Shown piece after piece: positions 23,931 through 35,900 of a stretch of DNA of 64,000 nt. The notes under the pieces are model-generated. The model did not search any database, had not been told where the DNA came from, and saw only the letters and a list, made by a program, of their open reading frames with translations. Source of the DNA: Gigantopelta aegis (taxonomy: Eukaryota; Mollusca; Gastropoda; Neomphalida; Peltospiridae). A program made the position numbers and the translations under genes. Within the stretch, counting starts at the first letter, position 1, and each line of letters begins with the position of its first letter. Where the stretch lies: contig NC_054706.1 in assembly GCF_016097555.1 (NCBI RefSeq), positions 75,832,637 through 75,896,636 on the forward strand, read 5' to 3'.

Positions 23931-26900
23931 AAGCCAGTCATTTCCCCATACCAAAGAAGCATTGGTGAGTTATTTCGACTGATAGCTTGTTATTTCTCCG
24001 TACAGAAGAATCACTGGTAAGTTACTCCCCCCAGAAAGCTTTTTGTGTCTCAATAACAAAGAACATTTGTGTTGACTTAATTACCCTAGAAACTCATTTC
24101 TACATACCAGGGAACAACCGGTGAGTTAGTTTCTCCAGATATCTGTAAAAGTATTTATCTCCATGTATGTTTTTAATTTTAAAAACCTCCGAAGAAGTAC
24201 AAGCATTCATTAAGCTAATTCTTTATCTTTTTTCCTCTTTTACCATGAAAACAAACTGAGGTGAGTGTTAAATTGCTCCCCATACTTATATTATTAGGAG
24301 CCATTTAAGATATGACCATATTGATGCCATATCAATTCACATGCAAAGGCGAGCTAACAATTACTCTCCATGAACTAATCTCGGGAGTGATGGGGAGTGA
24401 GGTTGATAGCTTCTCTTGAATACTGATTTCTGGTTTGGTTTGTGAATAAGCCAGTTTATTAATAGCAAATATTATTAAATGTTACTAAAATCATAGTCGT
24501 AAAAAATTTGGAATTGATTGCATTTATGGAACCATAAATATTTTTCAAATTTACAGTGCAACTAATCCAGGTAACATATGATAAACTTCACATTTACAGT
24601 GCAACTAATCCAGGTAACATATGATAAACTTCACATTTACAGTGCAACTAATCAAGGTAACATATGATAAACTTCTCATTTATAATGCAACTAATCAAGA
24701 TAACATATGATAAACTTCACATTTACAGTGCAACTAATCCAGGTAACATGATAAACTTCACAGTTACAGTGCAACTAATCCAGGTAACATGATAAACCTC
24801 ACATTTACAGTGCAACTAATCCAGGTAACATATGATAAACTTCACATTTACAGTGTAACTAATCCAGGTAACATGATAAACTTCACAGTTACAATGCAAC
24901 TAATCAAGGTAACATATGATAAACTTCACATTTACAGTGTAACTAATCCAGGTAACATGATAAACTTCACATTTACAATGCAACTAATCAAGGTAACATA
25001 TGATAAACTTAACATTTACAGTGCAACTAATCCAGGTAACATATGATAGACTTCACATTTACAATGCAACTAATCCAGGTAACATGATAAACTTCACAGT
25101 TACAATGCAACTAATCAAGGTAACATATGATAAACTTCACAGTTACAATGCAACTAATCCAGGTAACATATGATAAACTTCACAGTTACAATGCAACTAA
25201 TCCAGGTAACATATGATAAACTTCACAGTTACAATGCAACTAATCAAGGTAACATATGATAAACTTCACAGTTACAATGCAACTAATCCAGGTAACATAT
25301 GATGTACATTATTTTCTTTTTCAGGGCTTTAAGGTGGCGTATGTCGTGTTCAAACATCCTGAAGCCGTTTCCAAGGCAACAGAATGGTCTTTTGACAAGC
25401 CTTTTGTTCTTGAGACTGATTCAGCACCGTTGCTGACTGGACTGGCAAGTAAGGTTAAACTTTGATTTATTAATCATTGGCTAATGGAGGAAAAACATTT
25501 GGTAATTTTTGACATGTACCGGGTAGTCTTAGAGGGACTCACTTACCAAGAGACAGGACATCACATACCATGGTCTTTAATATATCAGTCATGGGACACT
25601 GCAACTGGAAAAGCCCATTCAGAGAATGGGTCCACTGAGGAGAGTCAGTCATAGGATGCAAGCACCTCAGGATAATAAAGGGATCTTTTATATACACAGA
25701 CAGGATAACACATACCACAGCTATTTCTCATTCCAGCCAGTGCACCACGACTGGTTGTATGAAAGGACGTGGTATGTACTACCCGGTCTGTGAGATGGTG
25801 CATATAAAAGATCCCTTGCTGCCAATAGGAAAGAGTAGCCCATAAAGTGGCAACAGCGGATTTCCTCTTTCAATATCTGTGTGGTCCATAACCATATGTC
25901 TGATGCCATATAACCGTAAATAAAATGTGTTGAGTGCATTGTTAAATAAAACATTTCCTTCCTCAGTTGAGTGGGGGCAGGTAGTGTTAAAACACTCAAC
26001 TGATGAGCAGCGGGTCTCAGTTTTAATCACCCTCTTTGGACTGACTCAGTTGAGAGGGGCAGGTAGTGTTAAAACACTCAACTGATGTGCAGCGGGTCTC
26101 AGTTTTAATCACCCTCTCTGGACTGACTCAGTTGAGAGGGGCAGGTAGTGTTAAAACACTCAACTGATGTGCAGCGGGTCTCAGTTTTAATCACCCTCTC
26201 TGGACTGACTCAGTTGAGAGGGGCAGGTAGTGTTAAAACACTCAACTGATGTGCAGCGGGTCTCAGTTTTAATCACCCTCTCTGGACTGACTCAGTTGAG
26301 AGGGGCAGGTAGTGTTAAAACACTCAACTGATGTGCAGCGGGTCTCAGTTTTAATCACCCTCTCTGGACTGACTCAGTTGAGTGGGGCAGGTAGTGTTAA
26401 AACACTCAACTGATGTGCAGCGGGTCTCAGTTTTAATCACCCTCTCTGGACTGACTCAGTTGAGAGGGGCAGGTAGTGTTAAAACACTCAACTGATGTGC
26501 AGCGGGTCTCAGTTTTAATCACCCTCTCTGGTCTGACTCAGTTGAGTGGGGGTAGGTAGTGTTAAAACACTCGACTGATGTGCAGCGGGTCTCAGTTTTA
26601 ATCACCCTCTCTAATCTGACTCAGTTGAGTGGGGGTAGGTAGTGTTAAAACACTCGACTGATGTGCAGCGGGTCTCAGTTTTAATCACCCTCTCTGGTCT
26701 GACTCAGTTGAGTGGGGGTAGGTAGTGTTAAAACATTCAACTGATGTGCAGCGGGTCTCAGTTTTAATCACCCTCTCTGGTCTGACTCAGTTGAGTGGGG
26801 GTAGGTAGTGTTAAAACACTCAACTGATGTGCAGCGGGTCTCAGTTTTAATCACCCTCTCTGGACTGACTCAGTTGAGTGGGGGTAGGTAGTGTTAAAAC

Positions 26901-29900
26901 ACTCAACTGATGTGCAGCGGGTCTCAGTTTTAATCACCCTCTCTGGACTGACTCAGTTGAGTGGGGCAGGTAGTGTTAAAACACTCAACTGATGTGCAGC
27001 GGGTCTCAGTTTTAATCACCCTCTCTGGACTGACTCAGTTGAGTGGGGCAGGTAGTGTTAAAACACTCAACTGATGTGCAGCGGGTCTCAGTTTTAATCA
27101 CCCTCTCTGGACTGACTCAGTTGAGTGGGGGTAGGTAGTGTTAAAACACTCACCTGATGAGCAGCGGGTCTCAGTTTTAATCACCCTCTCTGGTCTTAGG
27201 TTTATTCCCATTGCAACCAGTGTCCCCCAACTGGTTCATCAAAAGCCATGGTATGTGCTGTCTTATCTGTGGAAAAGTGCACATATAAAAACTCCCATGT
27301 TGTCTTTTCAGTATGAAGTTATACTAGTAATACTGCTAATAGTGTGTAGATAGACATTGATAGTTTTTATATCTAGACCATAATAAAATGAATGCTACAT
27401 TTTAATATAACTCCTTTTCAACATGGGGTTGGAGGAGGGGAGGTGAAATGTTTTGTTTAATATTTTGAGGACAATGGAAATACTGCACATTGAGCATCAT
27501 GTATGTTTAAAGGACAAACATTTGTTTTGGTGAGGAGGTGGGCAAAAAAGAGAGTGGGTTTTTTATTGTTACGGTGGGCAGGGATAAAAATGTACAACTT
27601 ATTTTATTATGGCCACATCAAGTGAAAATAAATGGCCAGGTGATAAACATGGTTGGTGTATTAATCATTTGTCCTTGTGGAATTTTCATTTGAACTATAT
27701 ACTGGTCTAATGACAGTGGAAAATTATTTCTCATGGTAACATGTTTTATCATCATGAGGTGAAATGTTTTGACTTCAGCATGTTTGTACTTAATTTGGGC
27801 ATGGTTATTTTGGGTACAACATTTATTATTAATTTGGGCATGGTTATTTTGGGTACATCATTTATTATTAATTTGGGCATGGTTATTTTGGGTACAACAT
27901 TTATTATTAATTTGGGAATGGATATTTTGGGCACTGCGTTTATGATTAATTTGGGCATGGTTATTTTGGGCACAGCGTTTATTATTATTTTGGGCATGGT
28001 TATTTTGGGCACAGCGTTTATTATTAATTTGGGCAAGGTTATTTTGGGCACAGCGTTTATTGTCTCGACTAGTGTATTCTTAATTCCTTAGGTCACTGAA
28101 TCCGATGTCCATACTACTGGTTCAGAACTAAAACGTACAGACTTTGTATGATAGATGGAGGTAACTTTATTTATATTTATGTTCAGTATGAAAAGTGGTA
28201 ATTTTCATGGTTCATTGTAAAGTTTGTAATAATTTCAGAATGGACTCAGGTGTACGAGATGAGTGTTGTTGATGTAAATGAGATGCAGGTGGAAATAGAC
28301 TCCTTCATGGTGCAGTTTGATGCAACAATGGAAGAGGTACTGTATTTTATTTTATTTCTCTAACGTTGTATGGTTGGTACCAACGTTTTTGAAAAATCCA
28401 AGAGTAAAAAAAATTGAGGAGGAAAAAATTACACTCCTCAAAAATGTTTGTGTTACAGAGAAAGTGTTGTTTGTTCAGACCAGGAGTACAGTTTTTCGCA
28501 TCCCTCACATTGATATAACAGGTTTATGGTCATGCAGTCATAAGTGTATGAGCCAGGGTTGAGGGGGTAAGAGGAGTTAACAGAGCCCCCCCCCCCCGGA
28601 GCAGTCTTCAAATCATTTTATTCTGTAGAATTTTTGTTTTAATAATCTGCACCAGACATAATAGAAGCCAAATTTCAGTTAACTTTCTGACTACCGCAGG
28701 CAAGATATCTCGCCCGACGTCACACCAGTCGACATACTGTACACAGTATACAGTGCATTCCCCAATTCATATTTCCCACCGTTTGGCACATGGCACCCAC
28801 TGGAAACGGATGTATAATACAGGAAACTTGATTTCTTAACAAGATGGTATCTTTTGTTTGTTGTTTCAATTGAAAATTACCGAGTTCAAAACGTGGTTTT
28901 CGGCAAGTATTTTCGCTTGACAACAATGGCGGCATGTCATGGTCATTTTCATCTATTGATAGCCGATTGTGACAGCTAATTTTGATAATAAATTTGACTG
29001 TTTTACCAACAACGAAAATGACCAAATATTTGGATGTGAATCGTAGTTTGTTTTAAAAAAAAATCTGGTCAGAAAACCACTGTTATCGGGAATAATAGAC
29101 ATAAATACTGGACTGTAAATTAATGATATTCAGTGAGTCTTTTTCGATTTTTTGTCTGATTTTAATCAATAATAACTGATCTAAAATATAAAAATATGAA
29201 AAAACTAAAATAATACTTACCGATTCAAATGTGAACTTTATTTTATGTATTTATAAAACATTTAAGCAGAGTATGACAAATATTTTGAAAAGTGAGTTTG
29301 TGAAAACCACTAGCCCACCAAGATAAAGCACTAGCCCAAATTCTTGATCAATTATAACTGGATTTTTATATAATTTTTGTAACATTACACATTTACGAGT
29401 ATAACAGTAAAATAAAACAAACACTTAAATCATGTTGTAACTTTCAGTTTTTTGTCATGTTGTGCATTTTGTCTGTTGTCAAGTATGATCCATCGTCATT
29501 GTCCCGTTTTCGCTTTTGCCCTCCCCCTGAGGAAAATAATTGAGCAAACTCATGGTTGGTATCTAAACCCACTATCAGAATAATTAAATTTAAATGAGGG
29601 TACGACAGTGTGACACACGGTAATAGATGGTTCAGTGTATTTGGTAGTGGGTTATACATTTAGGGCCTACTATTCATGTCGCCAGGAACGGTGATGCCAA
29701 TTGCTCAAATACAGGGCATTATCCCATGTCAGACCGATATCAAAAGAATGTAACGGCGACATCTAATCCATTGTTAATTGATGAACAAAAAGGTGTTATC
29801 TTATATTGACAGCTGTGACGCATTATCCAAACTGCTACACATAATAGGCATTGCATGTGCGGTTACCATTAAAGTAAATTGTTTTCCTGATCGCCGACAT

Positions 29901-32900
29901 GTAAGCGAAGTGTTAAATTAGAAAACAATAGATAAATAAAACAAACACTGAAATTCAAGCATGACTGGGGTTTACTTGATTGAGATTAACCTGTCATCGC
30001 GATTGGTGATTTCCAAGTTCTTAGCCTAAAATATATGTGCGAGATTAACTACCACGTGATGTGTACAACCAATCAAAACACGCATGTCATTAGTCTTATT
30101 TCCTGTGCCAAAAACTTGAAAGAGAAAAGTAAACAATGCATGCTGTAACTGTGACGATGTAGAGATAGCATGTTACTGCAGTTTGCAGACCTAGTTCAAG
30201 TGGATTATTATTATATACTGATTGCGTTGTTGATATTATTCGATGACAAACGTCACAGTCAAATTTATTTTAAAAAAATTCAGCTGAGAGAAAAAGAAGA
30301 AGAAAAAACCCCACAATCGAGCGATAAGGGGAGAGGGAAAAAACCCCACTAGCCCGAACTTAAAAACCACCAGCCATGGGCATTGGGCTAGCGGATTTGT
30401 CGAACTCTGATTTAAGTGAATAAAAATTATAAACTTGTACCCACTCAACATGGTTTTTGTAAAAAATTAATCCAGTAGTCTAAAGATTAATATGTCTTGA
30501 AAAATACAGATCACTTACCACTTGATACTTTGTCACCATTTTAAAAACCTGTTATCTTCATTTGTGTTTTCCTTGGTTAGTTGGTTAATTCGTCTCAGCT
30601 GACAATTCGCATCACACCCGCACATGCTGAGATTTTTGTCTTAAAAATATTAAACTTGATCTATAGATATTTCCCTCATGGTTTCATGAGGTAAAAATAC
30701 CTTTCAGCTGTTTGGATCAGCTAATAGCTCTCACGACCTGTAGGCATTAGAAAACACACTTATTATCATGTTTATACCTGTGTCTTCAGACAAAAAAGGA
30801 TCTGTTATTTTGAGGGAGACTGGGCTGCCCATGTCTTCTCCTTAGACCTACATGTACCAGGAAACATTCTGTTCAGTATCGTGTTGTGATTTTCTATGCA
30901 AGTTACAGAGATCGATACTCAGTTTTAGAATATTAAATAAACAGTGATTGCAAATTAATTTTTATTTGATTGATTGATTGAGTTTAAATTGTTGTTTAGG
31001 ACAAGAACACTAGCTGACTGATTGAGTTTTAATTGTTGTTTAGAACAAGAACACTAGTTGACTGATTGAGTTTAAATTGTTGTTTAGGACAAGAACACTA
31101 GCTGACTGATTGAGTTTAAATTGTTGTTTAGAACAAGAACACTAGTTGACTGATTTGAGTTTTAATTGTTTAGGACAAGAACACTAGCTGACTGATTGAG
31201 TTTTAATTGTTGTTTAGGACAAGAACACTAGCTGACTGATTGAGTTTAAATTGTTTAGGACAAGAACACTAGCTGACTGATTGAGTTTAAATTGTTTAGG
31301 ACAAGAACACTAGCTGACTGATTGAGTTTAAATTGTTGTTTAGGACAAGAACACTAGTTGACTGATTGAGTTTAAATTGTTTAGGACAAGAACACTAGCT
31401 GACTGATTGAGTTTAAATTGTTTGGGACAAGACCACTAGTTGACTGATTGAGTTTAAATTGTTTGGGACAAGAACACTAGCTGACTGATTGAGTTTAAGT
31501 TGTTGTTTAGAACAAGAACACTAGTTGACTGGTTGAGTTTAAATTGTTGTTTAGAACAAGAACACTAGTTGACTGATTTGAGTTTTAATTGTTTAGGACA
31601 AGAACACTAGTTGACTGATTGAGTTTAAATTGTTGTTTAGGACAAGAACACTAGCTGACTGATTGAGTTTAAATTGTTGTTTAGGACAAGAACACTAGTT
31701 GACTGATTTGAGTTTTAATTGTTTAGGACAAGAACACTAGCTGACTGATTGAGTTTTAATTGTTGTTTAGGACAAGAACACTAGCTGACTGATTGAGTTT
31801 AAATTGTTTAGGACAAGAACACTAGCTGACTGATTGAGTTTAAATTGTTTAGGACAAGAACACTAGCTGACTGATTGAGTTTAAATTGTTGTTTAGGACA
31901 AGAACACTAGTTGACTGATTGAGTTTAAATTGTTTAGGACAAGAACACTAGCTGACTGATTGAGTTTTAATTGTTGTTTAGGACAAGAACACTAGTTGAC
32001 TGATTGAGTTTAAATTGTTTAGGACAAGAACACTAGCTGACTGATTGAGTTTAAATTGTTTGGGACAAGACCACTAGTTGACTGATTGAGTTTAAATTGT
32101 TTGGGACAAGAACACTAGCTGACTGATTGAGTTTAAGTTGTTGTTTAGAACAAGAACACTAGTTGACTGGTTGAGTTTAAATTGTTGTTTAGAACAAGAA
32201 CACTAGTTGACTGATTTGAGTTTTAATTGTTTAGGACAAGAACACTAGTTGACTGATTGAGTTTAAATTGTTGTTTAGGACAAGAACACTAGCTGACTGA
32301 TTGAGTTTAAATTGTTTAGGACAAGAACACTAGCTGACTGATTGAGTTTTAATTGTTGTTTAGAACACTAGCACTAGTTTGACTGATTGAGTTTAAATTA
32401 AATTGTTTAGGACAAGAACACTAGCTGACTGATTGAGTTTAAATTGTTTAGGACAAGAACACTAGCTGACTGATTGAGTTTAAATTGTTGTTTAGGACAA
32501 GAACACTAGTTGACTGATTGAGTTTAAATTGTTTAGGACAAGAACACTAGCTGACTGATTGAGTTTTAATTGTTGTTTAGGACAAGAACACTAGTTGACT
32601 GATTGAGTTTAAATTGTTTAGGACAAGAACACTAGCTGACTGATTGAGTTTAAATTGTTTGGGACAAGACCACTAGTTGACTGATTGAGTTTAAATTGTT
32701 TGGGACAAGAACACTAGCTGACTGATTGAGTTTAAGTTGTTGTTTAGAACAAGAACACTAGTTGACTGGTTGAGTTTAAATTGTTGTTTAGAACAAGAAC
32801 ACTAGTTGACTGATTTGAGTTTTAATTGTTTAGGACAAGAACACTAGTTGACTGATTGAGTTTAAATTGTTGTTTAGGACAAGAACACTAGCTGACTGAT

Positions 32901-35900
32901 TGAGTTTAAATTGTTTAGAACAAGAACACTAGCTGACTGATTGAGTTTTAATTGTTGTTTAGAACAATAGCACTAGTTGACTGATTGAGTTTAAATTGTT
33001 GTTTAGGACAAGAACACTAGCTGACTGATTGAGTTTAAATTGTTTAGGACAAGAACACTAGCTGACTGATTGAGTTTAAATTGTTGTTTAGAACAAGAAC
33101 GCTAGTTGACTGATTTGAGTTTTAATTGTTTAGGACAAGAACACTAGTTGACTGATTGAGTTTAAATTGTTGTTTAGAACAAGAACACTAGTTGACTGAT
33201 TGAGTTTTAATTGTTTAGGACAAGAACACTAGTTGACTGATTTGAGTTTTAATTGTTTAGGACAAGAACACTAGTTGACTGATTGAGTTTAAATTGTTGT
33301 TTAGGACAAGAACACTAGCTGACTGATTGAGTTTAAATTGTTTAGGACAAGAACACTAGTTGACTGATTGAGTTTAAATTGTTTAGGACAAGAACACTAG
33401 CTGACTGATTGAGTTTAAATTGTTTGGGACAAGACCACTAGTTGACTGATTGAGTTTAAATTGTTTGGGACAAGAACACTAGCTGACTGATTGAGTTTAA
33501 GTTGTTGTTTAGAACAAGAACACTAGTTGACTGGTTGAGTTTAAATTGTTGTTTAGAACAAGAACACTAGTTGACTGATTTGAGTTTTAATTGTTTAGGA
33601 CAAGAACACTAGTTGACTGATTGAGTTTAAATTGTTGTTTAGGACAAGAACACTAGCTGACTGATTGAGTTTAAATTGTTTAGAACAAGAACACTAGCTG
33701 ACTGATTGAGTTTTAATTGTTGTTTAGAACAATAGCACTAGATGACTGATTGAGTTTAAATTGTTGTTTAGGACAAGAACACTAGCTGACTGATTGAGTT
33801 TAAATTGTTGTTTAGAACAAGAACACTAGCTGACTGATTGAGTTTAAATTGTTTAGGACAAGAACACTAGCTGACTGATTGAGTTTAAATTGTTGTTTAG
33901 AACAAGAACACTAGCTGACTGATTGAGTTTAAATTGTTGTTTAGAACAAGAACACTAGTTGACTGATTTGAGTTTTAATTGTTTAGCACAAGAACACTAG
34001 TTGACTGATTGAGTTTAAATTGTTTAGAACAAGAACACTAGCTGATTGATTGAGTTTTAATTGTTGTTTAGAACAATAGCTGACTGATTGAGTTTAAGTT
34101 GTTGTTTAGAACAAGAACACTAGTTGACTGGTTGAGTTTAAATTGTTGTTTAGAACACTAGCTGACTGATTGAGTTTAAGTTGTTGTTTAGAACAAGAAC
34201 ACTAGTTGACTGGTTGAGTTTAAATTGTTGTTTAGAACAAGAACACTAGTTGACTGATTTGAGTTTTAATTGTTTAGGACAAGAACACTAGTTGACTGAT
34301 TGAGTTTAAATTGTTTAGAACAAGAACACTAGCTGACTGATTGAGTTTTAATTGTTGTTTAGGACAAGAACACTAGCTGACTGATTGAGTTTAAATTGTT
34401 TAGGACAAGAACACTAGCTGACTGATTGAGTTTAAATTGTTGTTTAGAACAAGAACACTAGTTGACTGATTGAGTTTAAATTGTTGTTTAGAACAAGAAC
34501 ACTAGTTGACTGATTGAGTTTAAATTGTTGTTTAGAACAAGAACACTAGTTGACTGATTGAGTTTAAATTGTTTAGGACAAGAACACTAGTTGACTGATT
34601 GAGTTTAAGTTGTTTAGGACAAGAACACTAGTTGACTGATTGAGTTTTAATTGTTTAGGATAAGAACACTAGTTGACTGATTGAGTTTAAATTGTTTAGG
34701 ACAAGAACACTAGCTGATTGATTGAGTTTAAATTGTTTGGGACAAGAACACTAGCTGACTGATTGAGTTTAAATTGTTTGGGACAAGACCACTAGTTGAC
34801 TGATTGAGTTTAAATTGTTTGGGACAAGAACACTAGCTGACTGATTGAGTTTATGTTGTTGTTTAGAACAAGAACACTAGTTGACTGGTTGAGTTTAAAT
34901 TGTTTAGGACAAGAACACTAGTTGACTGATTGAGTTTAAATTGTTTAGGACAAGAACACTAGCTGACTGATTGAGTTTAAATTGTTTGGGACAAGACCAC
35001 TAGTTGACTGATTGAGTTTAATTTTTTTGGGACAAGAACACTAGCTGACTGATTGAGTTTAAGTTGTTGTTTAGAACAAGAACACTAGTTGACTGGTTGA
35101 GTTTAAATTGTTGTTTAGAACAAGAACACTAGCTGACTGATTGGCTTTTAATTGTGTTTAGGACAAACAAAAAGCCAAGGAGACTGAAGGAGTCCCTGAT
35201 GAAGAGGGCTGGATGACTGTCAATCGCCATAGTAACAAGGTGGCCCGAAGAACAGAGACAAACGACAAAAGGTTGAAAGCAAACGAAAGAAAGAAGAAAA
35301 AAGAAACGGTAACTCATATAGACTGCAGAAGTATTGAAAATTCTTGTTCCAACCAATGCGCCACAACGGTCAAATGTCATGGTATGTGCTTTCCGTTCTG
35401 TGGGAAAGTGTAAATAAAAGATCACTTGCTGCATTAGGAAAACTGTAGCGGGTTTCCTCTGATGACTACGGGTCAGAATTGCCAAATGTTAGACATCCAA
35501 TAGCTGATGATTAATTAGTCAATGTGCTCTAGTGGTGTCATCAGACAAAACAAACTTTAACTTTACATATTGAAAAATATTCTTGTCAAAAGTGATGGTA
35601 AATTTAAAATACACGTATATTAATTACTGAATGATAACCATTTAAACTTGGGCAACGGAAGTCTCTTCAATCTTTTTTTAAAAGATATATGCTCAGCATA
35701 TCAATTTGAAGTACCTTATTGTATAAGGAAAGCTGAGGTTTTCAGATTTCATTACAAACTCGGTATCTTTAGTCTGTAGAAGGTGTCATTTTGTACAATT
35801 CTGGGATAATAGTTATCCTTGAAGCAAAGGAATTCCACAGATTGGAAGTCATTTAGGTTGTTTATGTGTATCGACCAAATCGGAGGAGTTTTTTTTTTTG

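Noticed and set aside
24789..25046. 85-codon frame in intron 3
   Set aside because: By-product of the 39-43 bp array.
27741..28091. Frames of 116 and 99 codons with 13-residue repeats
   Set aside because: A 39 bp intronic minisatellite, open on both strands, between supported RRP7A exons 4 and 5.
30972..35161. CRISPR-like array
   Set aside because: Units are contiguous with no unique spacers, and the DNA is from an animal.
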